This document shows, piece after piece, positions 26,459 through 35,618 of a stretch of 64,000 nt of DNA. Source of the stretch: Paenibacillus sp. Soil787 (GTDB lineage Bacteria > Bacillota > Bacilli > Paenibacillales > NBRC-103111); assembly GCF_001429545.1 (NCBI RefSeq), contig NZ_LMSP01000015.1:1-64000 (forward strand), in the 5' to 3' direction. Made by a program: the position numbers and the translations under genes. Under the pieces are notes generated by a model that searched no databases, was not told the DNA's origin, and saw only the letters and a program-made list of their open reading frames with translations. Each line of letters starts with the position of its first letter. The stretch's first letter is position 1.

Positions 26459-26804
26459 TGTAGGCGCAGCTCAAGAGTATCGGCAGTTGGATATTTCCGT
26501 ATTAGATGCAGTTAATCAAGCAATTGATGAATTGAGTTACCGAGCGAATGAGGTTGGCGAAGAGCTTAGCCATTGTCCGAACCCTAAATTCGCAGGTTGT
26601 AAAGCGATTACCCTACAAGGGGCTGGCATCCGAATTGTTTTTAGGATAACAAACGATATCGTCGAAATTCTGCGTGCGGTCCCCGTTTCTAAAATAATGG
26701 CAGCTGAGGCCCCTAATTATAAAGCATTGGACCATTTTCCAGGCAACCATCGGAATGAATTTATTTTAGCTATCCAAAAATGGAAACAAGAATATGAGCA
26801 CTAA
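26409..26804 (+). CDS. RelE/ParE-superfamily toxin
   Basis: Up to 131 residues. The core from about residue 13 (IRFDVGAAQEYRQLDISVLD, KAITLQGAGIRIVFRITND, VEILRAVPVSK) fits the RelE/ParE fold, as mRNA interferase or gyrase poison. The start is uncertain: the ATG at 26409 has no RBS, while TTG at 26442 sits 3 nt after AAGGAG; both overlap the antitoxin frame, which points to translational coupling. The longer C-terminus (beyond DHFPGNHRNEF) is unusual for RelE. Confidence 0.75.
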   Translation: MKSAKNHTKERLAIRFDVGAAQEYRQLDISVLDAVNQAIDELSYRANEVGEELSHCPNPKFAGCKAITLQGAGIRIVFRITNDIVEILRAVPVSKIMAAEAPNYKALDHFPGNHRNEFILAIQKWKQEYEH

Positions 26805-26819
26805 GGCCGCGTTTTCTTA

Positions 26820-27194
26820 TTAAAGCCATTCAATAAATTCAAGGCGATTGCCGAATGGATCATTCAAATAGAATCGTTTTACTCCCTCATCGTCTCTTGC
26901 ATCATCCGGAGTGGTTTGCATGTTAAGATTCGCCAAATATCTCTGCAACTCGTCTAATTGGCTGACCTGAAAGGCTGGATGAGCTTTTGTAGCAGGAACA
27001 AAATCCTTTTGAACTCCGATGTGAACTTGATGAATACCGCATTGAAACCAAACACCGCCGCGTTTTCTTAAGTTTTCAGGTTTCGGGATTTCTGTCCAAC
27101 CTAGTAATTTGGCGAAAAAGTTTCTCGCCTCATCCTCGCAACCCTCAGGTGCTGCTAATTGAATGTGGTCAATTCCATGAAATGAAAAGTTCAT
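26820..27194 (-). CDS. VOC-family (glyoxalase-like) protein
   Basis: About 124 residues of the glyoxalase/dioxygenase fold: FHGIDHIQLAAPEGCEDEAR at the start, GIHQVHIGVQKDFVPATKAH in the middle and LNDPFGNRLEFIEW at the end. The ATG at 27194 with AAGGGG upstream is chosen over the longer frame from 27221. It converges on the toxin gene and is probably monocistronic. Substrate is unknown. Confidence 0.85.
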   Translation of the reverse strand: MNFSFHGIDHIQLAAPEGCEDEARNFFAKLLGWTEIPKPENLRKRGGVWFQCGIHQVHIGVQKDFVPATKAHPAFQVSQLDELQRYLANLNMQTTPDDARDDEGVKRFYLNDPFGNRLEFIEWL

Positions 27195-27398
27195 ACATAA
27201 CCCCTTCCATATAAATTTCACATAGTGAAACGAGGTTTCATTTTTTCTTTAATTTTATCAATAACTTCCTATAAATTCCACTATTTATTTGTGAGACGCC
27301 TGATTGGTTACAAGCAGACAAACGAAGAATCCTGGGTTAAATATACTAGTTTGCCGATCGTTCACTTAAATGTATAATGATTATTCGAGGTGATGACG

Positions 27399-27971
27399 AT
27401 GGCAAGATCAAAAGAATTTGAAGTTAATGAAGTATTAGATAAAGCAATACAACTATTCTGGGCACAAGGGTACGAGAAAACTTCAATGCATGAATTGGTT
27501 AACTTTATGGGCATCCATCGTAGAAGCATTTATGATACGTTTGGGGATAAGCATGCCTTGTTTATGAAAGCTCTCGAACGATATGAAGCTAAGCAAGCCA
27601 ATAAAATTAAATTTTTGGTTGAAAAGAAAAAGCCGATCAAGGAATTAATTCGGGAGTTGTTTGAGTCGATATTAAGAAATGAAGGAGAACCTCTAGGGTG
27701 TTTTCTCGTGAATTCAGGCGTGGAACTGGGCGTGTTGGATCCTGAAGTTGCATCCCTGGTTGATGAGAGTTATTCACGAACTGAGGAATTGTTGACTAAC
27801 CTTGTTCTGGAGGGTCAGCAAACTGGTGAGATCAAAGCTGACTTTGAACCTAAAGTTATTTCTCATTATTTAATGAATGCGTGGTTGGGTCTACGTACGC
27901 TGGTTAAGACAACAACGGATCAACAAAAATTAAAGAATATTATTGATATGACACTGTCCGTTTTAGATTAA
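27399..27971 (+). CDS. TetR-family regulator, module A
   Basis: About 190 residues. An N-terminal TetR HTH (MARSKEFEVNEVLDKAIQLF, YEKTSMHELVNFMGIHRRSI, FGDKHALF) is followed by a helical ligand-binding domain. The ATG at 27399 is preferred over the upstream GTG/ATG because GAGG lies 8 nt away and it aligns with the paralogue at 31086. Its HTH is very close to that paralogue, so both may bind the same operator (28098-28111 and 31684-31697). It probably represses the following oxidoreductase genes until a reactive substrate appears; this is inference. Confidence 0.9.
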   Translation: MARSKEFEVNEVLDKAIQLFWAQGYEKTSMHELVNFMGIHRRSIYDTFGDKHALFMKALERYEAKQANKIKFLVEKKKPIKELIRELFESILRNEGEPLGCFLVNSGVELGVLDPEVASLVDESYSRTEELLTNLVLEGQQTGEIKADFEPKVISHYLMNAWLGLRTLVKTTTDQQKLKNIIDMTLSVLD

Positions 27972-28062
27972 AAGTGTAAGTCAAGGAATGCCGCTCCAAA
28001 ATTAACATTCTTAGCCACAAAAAAATTCTTTACTGTTCGTTCTAAAATTGATATACTAAAAG

Positions 28063-28088
28063 CAAGTTAGATCTAACTTGTTTTTTTT
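28063..28088 (+). terminator. Terminator after the first TetR gene
   Basis: The perfect 18-bp palindrome CAAGTTAGATCTAACTTG is followed by eight T residues. It separates the TetR gene from the SDR operon. Confidence 0.85.
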
Positions 28089-28097
28089 ACCTAAATA

Positions 28098-28111
28098 AGA
28101 ATGATCGTTCT
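28098..28111. promoter_or_regulatory. Putative TetR operator before the SDR-OYE-QOR operon
   Basis: AGAATGATCGTTCT is a near-perfect palindrome 47 bp before the SDR start. A matching site (AGAATGTTCATTCT) lies before the second SDR gene. A related half-site, TTCGTTCTAAA, lies at about 28036. Confidence 0.65.
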
Positions 28112-28158
28112 AAAATCATTATTCACACTAATCTGCATTTTATGAAGGAGAGAATATT

Positions 28159-28911
28159 ATGAGGTATACAGTTATTACAGGAGCAAGTTCAGGGATTGGA
28201 TATGAGACGGCATTGGCGTTTGCTGCACGTGGCAAAAACTTAATTTTAGTAGCTAGAAGATTGGATAAATTAGAAGAGCTTAAATCAACAATTCAGGAAA
28301 TTGATCCTAGTGTAAATGTTATTGTTCGTACAAGTGACCTGTCTGTTACAGATCAGGCCTACACACTGTATAGCAATCTAAAGGAATACCAAATTGAGAC
28401 TTGGATTAACAATGCGGGGCTCGGTGAAGCTTCTTTTGTAGCAGAACAGAATTTAGATAAAGTTGAAACTATGTTACGTGTTAACATCGAATCCTTGACG
28501 ATCCTTTCTACACTATATGTGCGAGATTATGCTGATGTAGAAGGAACTCAGTTAATTAACGTCTCATCCGCACTCGGATATGCCATTGCTGTTGGGAGTG
28601 TTGCTTATTCTGCATCTAAATATTACGTTAGTGCCTTTACAGAAGGGCTTGCAAAAGAACTAGAAATGAAAGGTGCAAAACTAAAGGCAAAGGTTTTAGC
28701 ACCAGCTATAACGGAAACGGAATTCGTGAAGAAATCATTAGATACTGAAGAATTTGATTATAAAGCAAACATGCCTAAGTACCACACTGCCAAACAAATG
28801 GCGGGCTTCATGGTGGATCTTTATGATAACAACGAAGTGGTAGGGATTGTAGACCAGAACTATGATTTCAATCTGAGAGGCCAAATCTATCCAATAATTT
28901 CAGAATTTTAA
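28159..28911 (+). CDS. Short-chain dehydrogenase/reductase, module A
   Basis: A 250-residue classical SDR with the NADP(H) motif TGASSGIG near residue 7, NNAG (about 81), the catalytic Ser of NVSSALGY and the YSASK active site (Tyr and Lys). It reduces a carbonyl group; the substrate is unknown. It heads the plus-strand operon with an old yellow enzyme and a quinone-reductase-like protein, which fits reduction of unsaturated carbonyl compounds. Confidence 0.93.
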   Translation: MRYTVITGASSGIGYETALAFAARGKNLILVARRLDKLEELKSTIQEIDPSVNVIVRTSDLSVTDQAYTLYSNLKEYQIETWINNAGLGEASFVAEQNLDKVETMLRVNIESLTILSTLYVRDYADVEGTQLINVSSALGYAIAVGSVAYSASKYYVSAFTEGLAKELEMKGAKLKAKVLAPAITETEFVKKSLDTEEFDYKANMPKYHTAKQMAGFMVDLYDNNEVVGIVDQNYDFNLRGQIYPIISEF

Positions 28912-28958
28912 ATTCAATTCATATATCCGTGGAATACATTGAAAAAGGAGAGTATCCG

Positions 28959-30044
28959 ATGAAAAAGTTGTGGAGTAAAACGAACATTGGAACAATGGAA
29001 TTACCTCATCGTTTAGCAATGGCACCAATGACACGTAGTAGATCGCAAGAAGATGGTACACCAGGAGAGCTAACATCTCTTTATTATGCTCAACGAGCGT
29101 CAATGGGACTCATTATTACTGAGGGTGCCCAGCCTTCTGATGATGGGCAAGGTTACTTATGGTCACCTGGGATCTATACGGATAAACATATTGAAGGATG
29201 GAAAAGGGTTACAGATGCAGTGCATGAAGCAGGTGGATATATGTATATCCAATTAATGCATGCCGGTCGCATGTCGCACCCTGATAATACACCACATCAT
29301 CGCCAACCTGTTGCGCCATCTGCAATCGCGCCCGGTGTAGAAATGTTTACTGCTAAAGGTATGCAGGACATCCCCGTTCCTCGTGAGTTAAGTGAAGAGG
29401 ATATTCAAACGACCATTGCGGATTACCGGAAGGCAGCGGCAGCGGCGATTAAAGCAGGTGCGGATGGCGTTGAAATTCATGGAGCCAATGGTTATCTGAT
29501 TAATCAATTTATCGGAGAAAATTCGAATACACGGACAGATGGATACGGGGGATCTATAGAAAATCGTGCTCGCTTCGCGATCGAAGTAACGAAAGCTATC
29601 GTCGAAGAAATTGGAGCAGAAAGAACAGGCTTCCGTATTTCCCCAGGGACACCTCTTGGTGGGATCCAAGATGGTGAACAAGGTCCTGAACTTTATCGCT
29701 ACCTTGTAAAGGAATTAGCTCAATTGGATTTAGCTTACCTTCATGTCATGCATCTTGGAAATGAAAAGCTGCTCCAAGACATTCGCTCAATCTGGACGAA
29801 TCCATTGTTAGTCAATCGGGCTGGAAGAGCTATGGAGGATCTCAGCGTGGATATAGATAGTGGCCTTGCTGATCTGGTGCCTGTTGGTGTATGGTCATTA
29901 GCCAATCCGGATTTAGTGGAACGACTTCAAAAAGGTTTGCAACTAAATGAAGCAGATCCGACAACATTCTTTGGTCTGGGAAGTAAAGGCTACACGGATT
30001 ATCCTACGTTGGAAGAATTAGAATCGCAAGAGGGGTTACAATAG
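28959..30044 (+). CDS. Old yellow enzyme family ene-reductase
   Basis: About 361 residues of the FMN-dependent OYE/NemA group: LPHRLAMAPMTRSRS, the substrate-binding H-x-x-N as EIHGANGYLINQF, QLMHAGRMSHP and RAGRAMEDLS-like FMN region. It reduces alpha,beta-unsaturated carbonyls or nitro compounds with NAD(P)H. The ATG at 28959 with AAAGGAG upstream is preferred; the frame also extends upstream without support. It is the second gene of the module A operon. Confidence 0.93.
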   Translation: MKKLWSKTNIGTMELPHRLAMAPMTRSRSQEDGTPGELTSLYYAQRASMGLIITEGAQPSDDGQGYLWSPGIYTDKHIEGWKRVTDAVHEAGGYMYIQLMHAGRMSHPDNTPHHRQPVAPSAIAPGVEMFTAKGMQDIPVPRELSEEDIQTTIADYRKAAAAAIKAGADGVEIHGANGYLINQFIGENSNTRTDGYGGSIENRARFAIEVTKAIVEEIGAERTGFRISPGTPLGGIQDGEQGPELYRYLVKELAQLDLAYLHVMHLGNEKLLQDIRSIWTNPLLVNRAGRAMEDLSVDIDSGLADLVPVGVWSLANPDLVERLQKGLQLNEADPTTFFGLGSKGYTDYPTLEELESQEGLQ

Positions 30045-30072
30045 CAAAAAGGGTGATGGAAGAGGATGAAAC

Positions 30073-31071
30073 ATGAGAGCAGCACAAATACAGAAATATT
30101 CAAAAAAAATCCAAGTAGAATTGAATGATGTTAACATACCACCGATCAATAGCCATGAGGTACTTGTCAAAGTAAAAGCTGCAGGCGTAAATCCACTGGA
30201 CATTCTTAATCTGAATGGCAGTGTTCGGATGATTGCCGACTATAAGTTACCATTAACTTTAGGGAATGAACTATCTGGCGTTGTTGAAGCCGTTGGTGAT
30301 GATGTTTTGAATTTTAAGGTTGGTGACCCTGTTTATACGAGGTTGCCGCTTAATAAAATCGGTGCCTTTGCTGAATATGCTGCCGTGAATGAAGATGCTT
30401 TATCCATCATGCCTGAGAATCTATCTTTTATTGAAGCTGCTGCGGTACCCCTTACTGCCTTGACTGCTTATCAAGCATTGCACGATGTACTCCGTGCCCA
30501 GCCGAATAAAAAGCTATTCATTCCTGGAGGAACCGGAGGATTTGGCGCTATGGCAATCCCCATTGCCAAATCAATGGGATTATATGTTATTACAAGTGGC
30601 AGTGAAAGAGGCAGATCACGTACACTGTCGATCGGGGCTGATCGATTCATAAATTATAAGACAGAGAATTATGCTAACATACTGTCCGATATCGATTATG
30701 TAATCGACACCTTGGGTACCAAAGAGATCAAAGCTGAATTGGGCATTTTAAAACCACAAGGGAAATTGGTATCATTGAAAGCCGGACCTAATTATCGCTT
30801 TGCGGTTGACAATCATTTTCCGATGTGGAAAAAAGTATTGTTTGGTCTAGTGGGTGCTCGCTTAGATTCTTTAGCGCGTAAGAATCTAAATGAATATCGT
30901 TTTCTATTTGTGCAAGCCAATGGAAGTCAATTACAAGATATCACTAAACTTGTTGAAAAAGAAAATATCAAGCCCTCTATAGATTCAACTTATACGTTTG
31001 GTGACATTAACAAGGCGTTAATTAAAGTGTCGACGGGTCACTCCCAGGGCAAAGTGATAGTGACCTTCTGA
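30073..31071 (+). CDS. NADP-dependent quinone oxidoreductase-like protein (MDR)
   Basis: A 332-residue zinc-free medium-chain reductase with VNPLDILNLNG, GNELSGVVEAVG in the catalytic domain and a Rossmann motif GGTGGFGAMAIPIAKSMG. Such enzymes reduce quinones or enones with NADPH. It closes the module A operon and is separated by 14 bp from the second TetR gene, so read-through into module B is likely. A truncated paralogue lies at 32672-33050. Confidence 0.92.
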   Translation: MRAAQIQKYSKKIQVELNDVNIPPINSHEVLVKVKAAGVNPLDILNLNGSVRMIADYKLPLTLGNELSGVVEAVGDDVLNFKVGDPVYTRLPLNKIGAFAEYAAVNEDALSIMPENLSFIEAAAVPLTALTAYQALHDVLRAQPNKKLFIPGGTGGFGAMAIPIAKSMGLYVITSGSERGRSRTLSIGADRFINYKTENYANILSDIDYVIDTLGTKEIKAELGILKPQGKLVSLKAGPNYRFAVDNHFPMWKKVLFGLVGARLDSLARKNLNEYRFLFVQANGSQLQDITKLVEKENIKPSIDSTYTFGDINKALIKVSTGHSQGKVIVTF

Positions 31072-31085
31072 CAGGGGGAATCCAA

Positions 31086-31664
31086 ATGGCCAGAAGCAAA
31101 GAGTTCGAAGAGTCCGTTGTATTAGATAAAGCGATGAGACTTTTTTGGGAACAGGGTTACGAGAAGACATCCATGACCGATCTGGTCGATCATATGGGGA
31201 TCCATCGTAGAAGCTTGTATGACACATTTGGCGACAAACATACGCTGTTTCTAAAGGCAGTAGAGCTTTATGATAATAAAGTTAGCACCGCAATAGCAGC
31301 AGGGGTGAAGCGCTCCAAAACTGCAACGGAAGCACTTCAGTTTATTGTTGGCTTCTTGATCTGCGGAGAAGAAAATCCAGCTTCTGGCTGCTTAATAGTG
31401 AATTCGACGGTGGAATTGGCGGCGCGTGATGCAGATATTAATAGCAGATCCATTGAGATGTTTTCGGCTGCAGAGAAACTATTCAAGGACATTATTCTGT
31501 GGGGGCAGCAAGATGGTGAATTCACATCTGAGTACGACGCCGGGGAATTGGCGGAATATCTGCATAATGTAGGGGTTGGCTTAAGGGTGATAGCAAAAAC
31601 TTCGATTACAAAAGAAAAACTTCTCCGTATAGCTATTCTATCCATGCAGCTTATAGTAAAATGA
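31086..31664 (+). CDS. TetR-family regulator, module B
   Basis: A 192-residue TetR protein whose HTH (MARSKEFEESVVLDKAMRLF, YEKTSMTDLVDHMGIHRRSL) closely resembles the protein encoded at 27399, while the effector domain is more diverged. The two probably arose by duplication and could cross-regulate the two modules through the shared palindrome. It starts 14 bp after the quinone-reductase-like gene. Confidence 0.92.
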   Translation: MARSKEFEESVVLDKAMRLFWEQGYEKTSMTDLVDHMGIHRRSLYDTFGDKHTLFLKAVELYDNKVSTAIAAGVKRSKTATEALQFIVGFLICGEENPASGCLIVNSTVELAARDADINSRSIEMFSAAEKLFKDIILWGQQDGEFTSEYDAGELAEYLHNVGVGLRVIAKTSITKEKLLRIAILSMQLIVK

Positions 31665-31683
31665 CAGTTTTTTTCATAATATT

Positions 31684-31697
31684 AGAATGTTCATTCT
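31684..31697. promoter_or_regulatory. Putative TetR operator before the second SDR gene
   Basis: AGAATGTTCATTCT, within the 16-bp palindrome TAGAATGTTCATTCTA, lies about 90 bp before the SDR start. It shares 12 of 14 bases with the site at 28098-28111. Confidence 0.65.
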
Positions 31698-31787
31698 ACT
31701 AATTGTTTCTATTCCGTGCATTCTAGCGAGCTAAAAAACGGTATTATTATGGCTTAAATTATAAAATAAAAATGAGGTGAGCTCAAA

Positions 31788-32570
31788 ATGAGAAAGACAG
31801 TTCTGATCACAGGAGTATCAGGTGGGATCGGTAAAGAGTTAGCAGATCGTTTTGCCAAGGGTGGACATAATATTGTGCTGGTAGCTCGCAGCGAGGGTAA
31901 AATATTGGAGCTTGCGCAGGAGTATCAGAATAAATACGGCATTCGGGCGACGGTCATTGCCAAGGATGTTGCGGCACCTGGGGTACCGAAGGAGATTTTC
32001 AACGAGCTTAAAGAGAAGGAGATCGTCGTTGACTATCTTGTCAACAATGCTGGCTTCGGTTTGTTTGGGACTTTTATGGAGACGGATATGGAGCAAGAAA
32101 TAAATATGATTGACGTTAATATCAAGGCTCTGACGGTTATGACGAAGCTTTTCCTGCCGGATATGATCAAACGTGGGCAAGGCGGAGTGTTGAATGTGGC
32201 TTCGTTGGTGGGCTTCTTTCCTGGACCTATGATGTCGGTTTATTACGCGACGAAGGCGTACGTACTATCGTTCACCGAGGCTTTGGAGAACGAAGTAAGC
32301 GGAACAGGAGTTACTGTGACGGCACTGTGCCCAGGGCTGACATCAACCGGTTTTGTTGATCGTTCGGGTATGGGTGCCTCGAAGATGGTGAATGGCGCGA
32401 TCATGGAAGCCGGACAGGTGGCTGAAGAAGGATATCGAGGCTTCTTGCGTGGCAAGACGTTAATTATGCCAGGTGCTCGAAACCGACTCATCGCGTTTTT
32501 GCCGCGGTTGTTGCCTCGTAAGGTGATGACCCGCATGATTAGATCCACACAGGACAGAACGGGGCATTAA
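31788..32570 (+). CDS. Short-chain dehydrogenase/reductase, module B
   Basis: A 260-residue classical SDR: TGVSGGIG cofactor motif, NNAGFGLFG, NVASLVGFFPGP, and YYATKAY active site. It is of the DltE/YqjQ-like type with a basic C-terminal tail. It is the module B counterpart of the SDR at 28159 and precedes the truncated quinone-reductase-like gene by about 100 bp. Confidence 0.92.
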   Translation: MRKTVLITGVSGGIGKELADRFAKGGHNIVLVARSEGKILELAQEYQNKYGIRATVIAKDVAAPGVPKEIFNELKEKEIVVDYLVNNAGFGLFGTFMETDMEQEINMIDVNIKALTVMTKLFLPDMIKRGQGGVLNVASLVGFFPGPMMSVYYATKAYVLSFTEALENEVSGTGVTVTALCPGLTSTGFVDRSGMGASKMVNGAIMEAGQVAEEGYRGFLRGKTLIMPGARNRLIAFLPRLLPRKVMTRMIRSTQDRTGH

Positions 32571-32671
32571 ACCGAATGAGGTGCTATACAATGGCCGTCA
32601 GCAGGCTGTTATTTCGCCAGTTGACCAAAATTGGGTTCCCTCACACCATCAAACGGAAAGGAGCGGTCCCA

Positions 32672-33050
32672 ATGAAGGCTGTACAAATTTCTCGGTATTC
32701 CAAAAAATTAATTGCACAAATCAATACAGTTACTGTTCCGACAATCAAATCAACGCAGGTTTTGATTAAGACTAAGGTTGCTGGTGTTGATCCTCACCTT
32801 GTCTTGGCGATTATGGGCAAAGTTAAGTTGTTTGATCGTTATGACTTTCCGTTGACGCTGGGCAACGAATTGGCTGGCGTTGTGACCGAAGTTGGAACCG
32901 GTGTCGTGGATTTGAAGGTCGGTGATAAAGTCTACACCATGCCACCGCTAGATAAGATGGGCGCGTTTGCTGAATATGTCGCCGTAGATGCGGCGATTGT
33001 GGCTAAGATGCCAGCCAATCTTTCCTTTTTTTTTTGCTGCCTCGCTTTAA
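32672..33050 (+). pseudogene. Truncated quinone oxidoreductase-like gene, module B
   Basis: The first 118 or so codons (from ATG with AAAGGAG upstream) are closely related to the gene at 30073: RYSKKLIAQINTV, GNELAGVVTEVG and PPLDKMGAFAEYVAVD. At the segment equal to LSFIEAA a run of ten T residues (33026-33035) shifts the frame; a shifted reading gives AASL and then TAA. The NADPH-binding domain is missing and the next gene begins at once, so the product would be inactive. Loss looks like homopolymer slippage plus deletion. Confidence 0.88.
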
Positions 33051-33077
33051 AAGTTACAGTATTACACATAACTTACA

Positions 33078-35483
33078 CTAATGACGCTGTGCCTGCAGCA
33101 CTGTGTAGTCGCGCCACTCTTCTGGCAGTAGACGCTGATACAGCGGCTGCAGGTAGCGGTCGTCGATCAACAGTAGAACGCCGCGATCCGTTTCGGAGCG
33201 GATCAAGCGCCCGCCGGCCTGTTGCACCTTGTTCATGCCCGGGAACACATAGGCATACTCGTAGCCGTTTTTGCCGGTACTGTCCATGTACGCCTTGATT
33301 AGGTTGCGTTCAGGTCCCAGCTGCGGCAAACCGACTCCGACGACGGCTACGCCTGTTAGGCGGTCTCCTACTAGATCAATCCCCTCCGAGAAGATACCGC
33401 CCATCACAGCAAAGCCTACAAGCGTCTTCTCCGTTCCCGCTTGAAACTCCGCCAGAAAGTTCTCCCGCTCTTCCTCCGACATCTGTGTCTGTTGTACGAG
33501 AACTCGGAGCTTCCTTTCCGGTTGCTCTGAATGCAGGACCTCCCGCTCACCTACGAGGTCAGTGAAAGCCTCATATACGCTGCTCATATAGGCATACGAA
33601 GGAAAAAAAACCAAATAATTACCCGAACGCTTCGCCATCAGCTCATACAGCGAGCGGGCAATCGGCTCGCGACTACGCTCGCGATCCTGGTAGCGAGTTG
33701 ATAGCGGCTGAACGAAGACATCCAGCTGCTCTTTGGAGAAAGGGGACGGCACCGTCACAGAATAGTCGTCCTCCCCAGCTCCTAGCGTGTCCATGAAGTA
33801 GGACAGCGGCGATAGGGTCGCCGAGAAGAACACATGCGACCGATACCCCTTGCCCATCTGCCGAAGCAAGTGGGAGGGATCGAGGCAGAACAGCTTCACG
33901 TTGACCTCGTTTCGGTCACATGCCATGAACGTCACATACCGTTCATCGTACAGCTTCGCAATGCGCACAAAATTTTGTGCGCCAAAGTAAGCCTCCAGCA
34001 GCAGCGGGGCTGTAGAGGTTGCAGGCGTTGCGGGGCTGGTTTCTGCGCTTAGCAAGCTTTCCGGGCTTGCCAGAGTTCTGGCACCTGCCCCGGCCAACTC
34101 TTTTTCCGCTGCTGCAATAAACACGTCCAGCAGCCCAATCAATAGCTCCGGCAGCTCCGGGTCCACCTGCATCTGGCGATCCCCGATCTGCTTACGCATC
34201 GCAATAAAGTACTGATTAATAGCCTTGGCCGCATCATGCAGGTCAGCTCGAATGCCCTTAAACTCGCGCTGCAGCGCAAGGAAATCAGATTTATTTAAAA
34301 CGCTGGAATACATCTCGCGCGCACGATCCACTAAATTATGAGCCTCATCAACAAGCAGTGAGGTTTGCCGCTTCTGTTCCTCGAAGAGCCTTTTCAGATT
34401 CACACGAGGGTCGAAAATATAATTATAATCGCAAATGACAGCATCTGCTGCATAAGCGACATCAAGTGAAAATTCAAAAGGACACACCCGATGCTTGCGC
34501 GCATATGACTCAATGACGGCGCGAGTCATTATAGTCTCATGTCGCAGCAGATCGAGCACGGCTTCATTAATCCTGTCATAATAGCCGTCGGCGAACTCAC
34601 AATGCTCTTTCGAGCACCGCACTTCCTCCTTAAAACACACTTTCTCCTTCGCCGTGATCGTGACGACTTGCAGCCTAAGCCCCCGAGCCTGTAGAAGCGA
34701 ATACGCTTCTTCCGCTGCAGTTCGGGTAGTTGTTCTCGCCGTTAAATAATAGATCCGCTGAAGCAATCCCTCACCAATCGCTTTGACCGATGGAAATAGG
34801 GTCGACATCGTCTTACCGATGCCTGTTGGCGCCTTGGCGAACAGCTTGCGCCCTTCGTTTATCGTTTTGTACACCGCACCAGCCAGCTTACGCTGCCCTT
34901 CACGATAATTCGGGAACGGGAAAGAAAGCTCCTTGATGCTATGATTCCTGCGCAATTCATGCTCATATCTCGCCTGCGCATAAGGATAATAATGCTCCAC
35001 CACGTCATGCATGAACTGTTCGAGCTCATCCGATGATACTTCCACAATAAATCGCCGAGTCTCTTCCGTATCGACTTGCATGTAAGTAAGTTGAATACGC
35101 ATACGGCTTAGCCCTCGATCTTTGGCCACCATATAGGCATAACATTTGGCTTGTGCCCAGTGAACCGGATAGGAATCCTCCTCGATCTGCCCAATGTCGG
35201 ATGAGGTGGATTTAATTTCGTCCACGGTAACCGTCACGCCATCCGCATCCATCAGAAGCCCGTCACAGCGCCCATCGATGACAAATAAAAGATCCTCATA
35301 AGGGATCTCAGTCGAAACGTAAACCTCATGCTGGTCCGACTCGCCGTACTGCTTCTGCAGTTTTTGATGCGCTTTGGTCCCTTCCGTCAGCGCACGGCTC
35401 GTCCTAAAACCTGACTCAATACTGCCGCTGCGATACACATATTCCACTAGGGAGCGCACGGAAATGTTGACGTTAGGGGTCAT
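33078..35483 (-). CDS. PD-(D/E)XK nuclease - XPD/DinG-type helicase fusion
   Basis: An 801-residue protein. The N-terminal part (about residues 1-170) has the nuclease pattern VIDGRCDGLL followed by TVDEIKST (D...E-x-K), resembling the Cas4/RecB-like fold. The rest is a superfamily 2 XPD/DinG-type helicase: Walker A APTGIGKT, an Fe-S cluster region with Cys residues around CFKEEVRC, KEHC and CPFEF, the DEAH box, and motif VI QAGGRLIR. It should unwind 5'-3' and cut damaged or structured DNA. Single gene; function in repair or replication is inferred. Confidence 0.9.
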   Translation of the reverse strand: MTPNVNISVRSLVEYVYRSGSIESGFRTSRALTEGTKAHQKLQKQYGESDQHEVYVSTEIPYEDLLFVIDGRCDGLLMDADGVTVTVDEIKSTSSDIGQIEEDSYPVHWAQAKCYAYMVAKDRGLSRMRIQLTYMQVDTEETRRFIVEVSSDELEQFMHDVVEHYYPYAQARYEHELRRNHSIKELSFPFPNYREGQRKLAGAVYKTINEGRKLFAKAPTGIGKTMSTLFPSVKAIGEGLLQRIYYLTARTTTRTAAEEAYSLLQARGLRLQVVTITAKEKVCFKEEVRCSKEHCEFADGYYDRINEAVLDLLRHETIMTRAVIESYARKHRVCPFEFSLDVAYAADAVICDYNYIFDPRVNLKRLFEEQKRQTSLLVDEAHNLVDRAREMYSSVLNKSDFLALQREFKGIRADLHDAAKAINQYFIAMRKQIGDRQMQVDPELPELLIGLLDVFIAAAEKELAGAGARTLASPESLLSAETSPATPATSTAPLLLEAYFGAQNFVRIAKLYDERYVTFMACDRNEVNVKLFCLDPSHLLRQMGKGYRSHVFFSATLSPLSYFMDTLGAGEDDYSVTVPSPFSKEQLDVFVQPLSTRYQDRERSREPIARSLYELMAKRSGNYLVFFPSYAYMSSVYEAFTDLVGEREVLHSEQPERKLRVLVQQTQMSEEERENFLAEFQAGTEKTLVGFAVMGGIFSEGIDLVGDRLTGVAVVGVGLPQLGPERNLIKAYMDSTGKNGYEYAYVFPGMNKVQQAGGRLIRSETDRGVLLLIDDRYLQPLYQRLLPEEWRDYTVLQAQRH

Positions 35484-35566
35484 CTCTATTTTTCTCCGTC
35501 CTAGAACATTTGTTCTTTATTGTAGCATGCGCCATTACCAAATAGCTACTTCTCTCACTATTATAT

Positions 35567-35613
35567 AAAAAAGGACACCCTCTCGCTGTTATGGTTGCGA
35601 GTCGGCGTCCTAT
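35567..35613 (-). terminator. Terminator of the M23 peptidase gene
   Basis: The stem AGGACGCCGACTCGC/GCGAGAGGGTGTCCT, with mismatches, is followed by TTTTTT on the minus strand, 5 bp past the stop. Confidence 0.8.
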
Positions 35614-35618
35614 TCACT

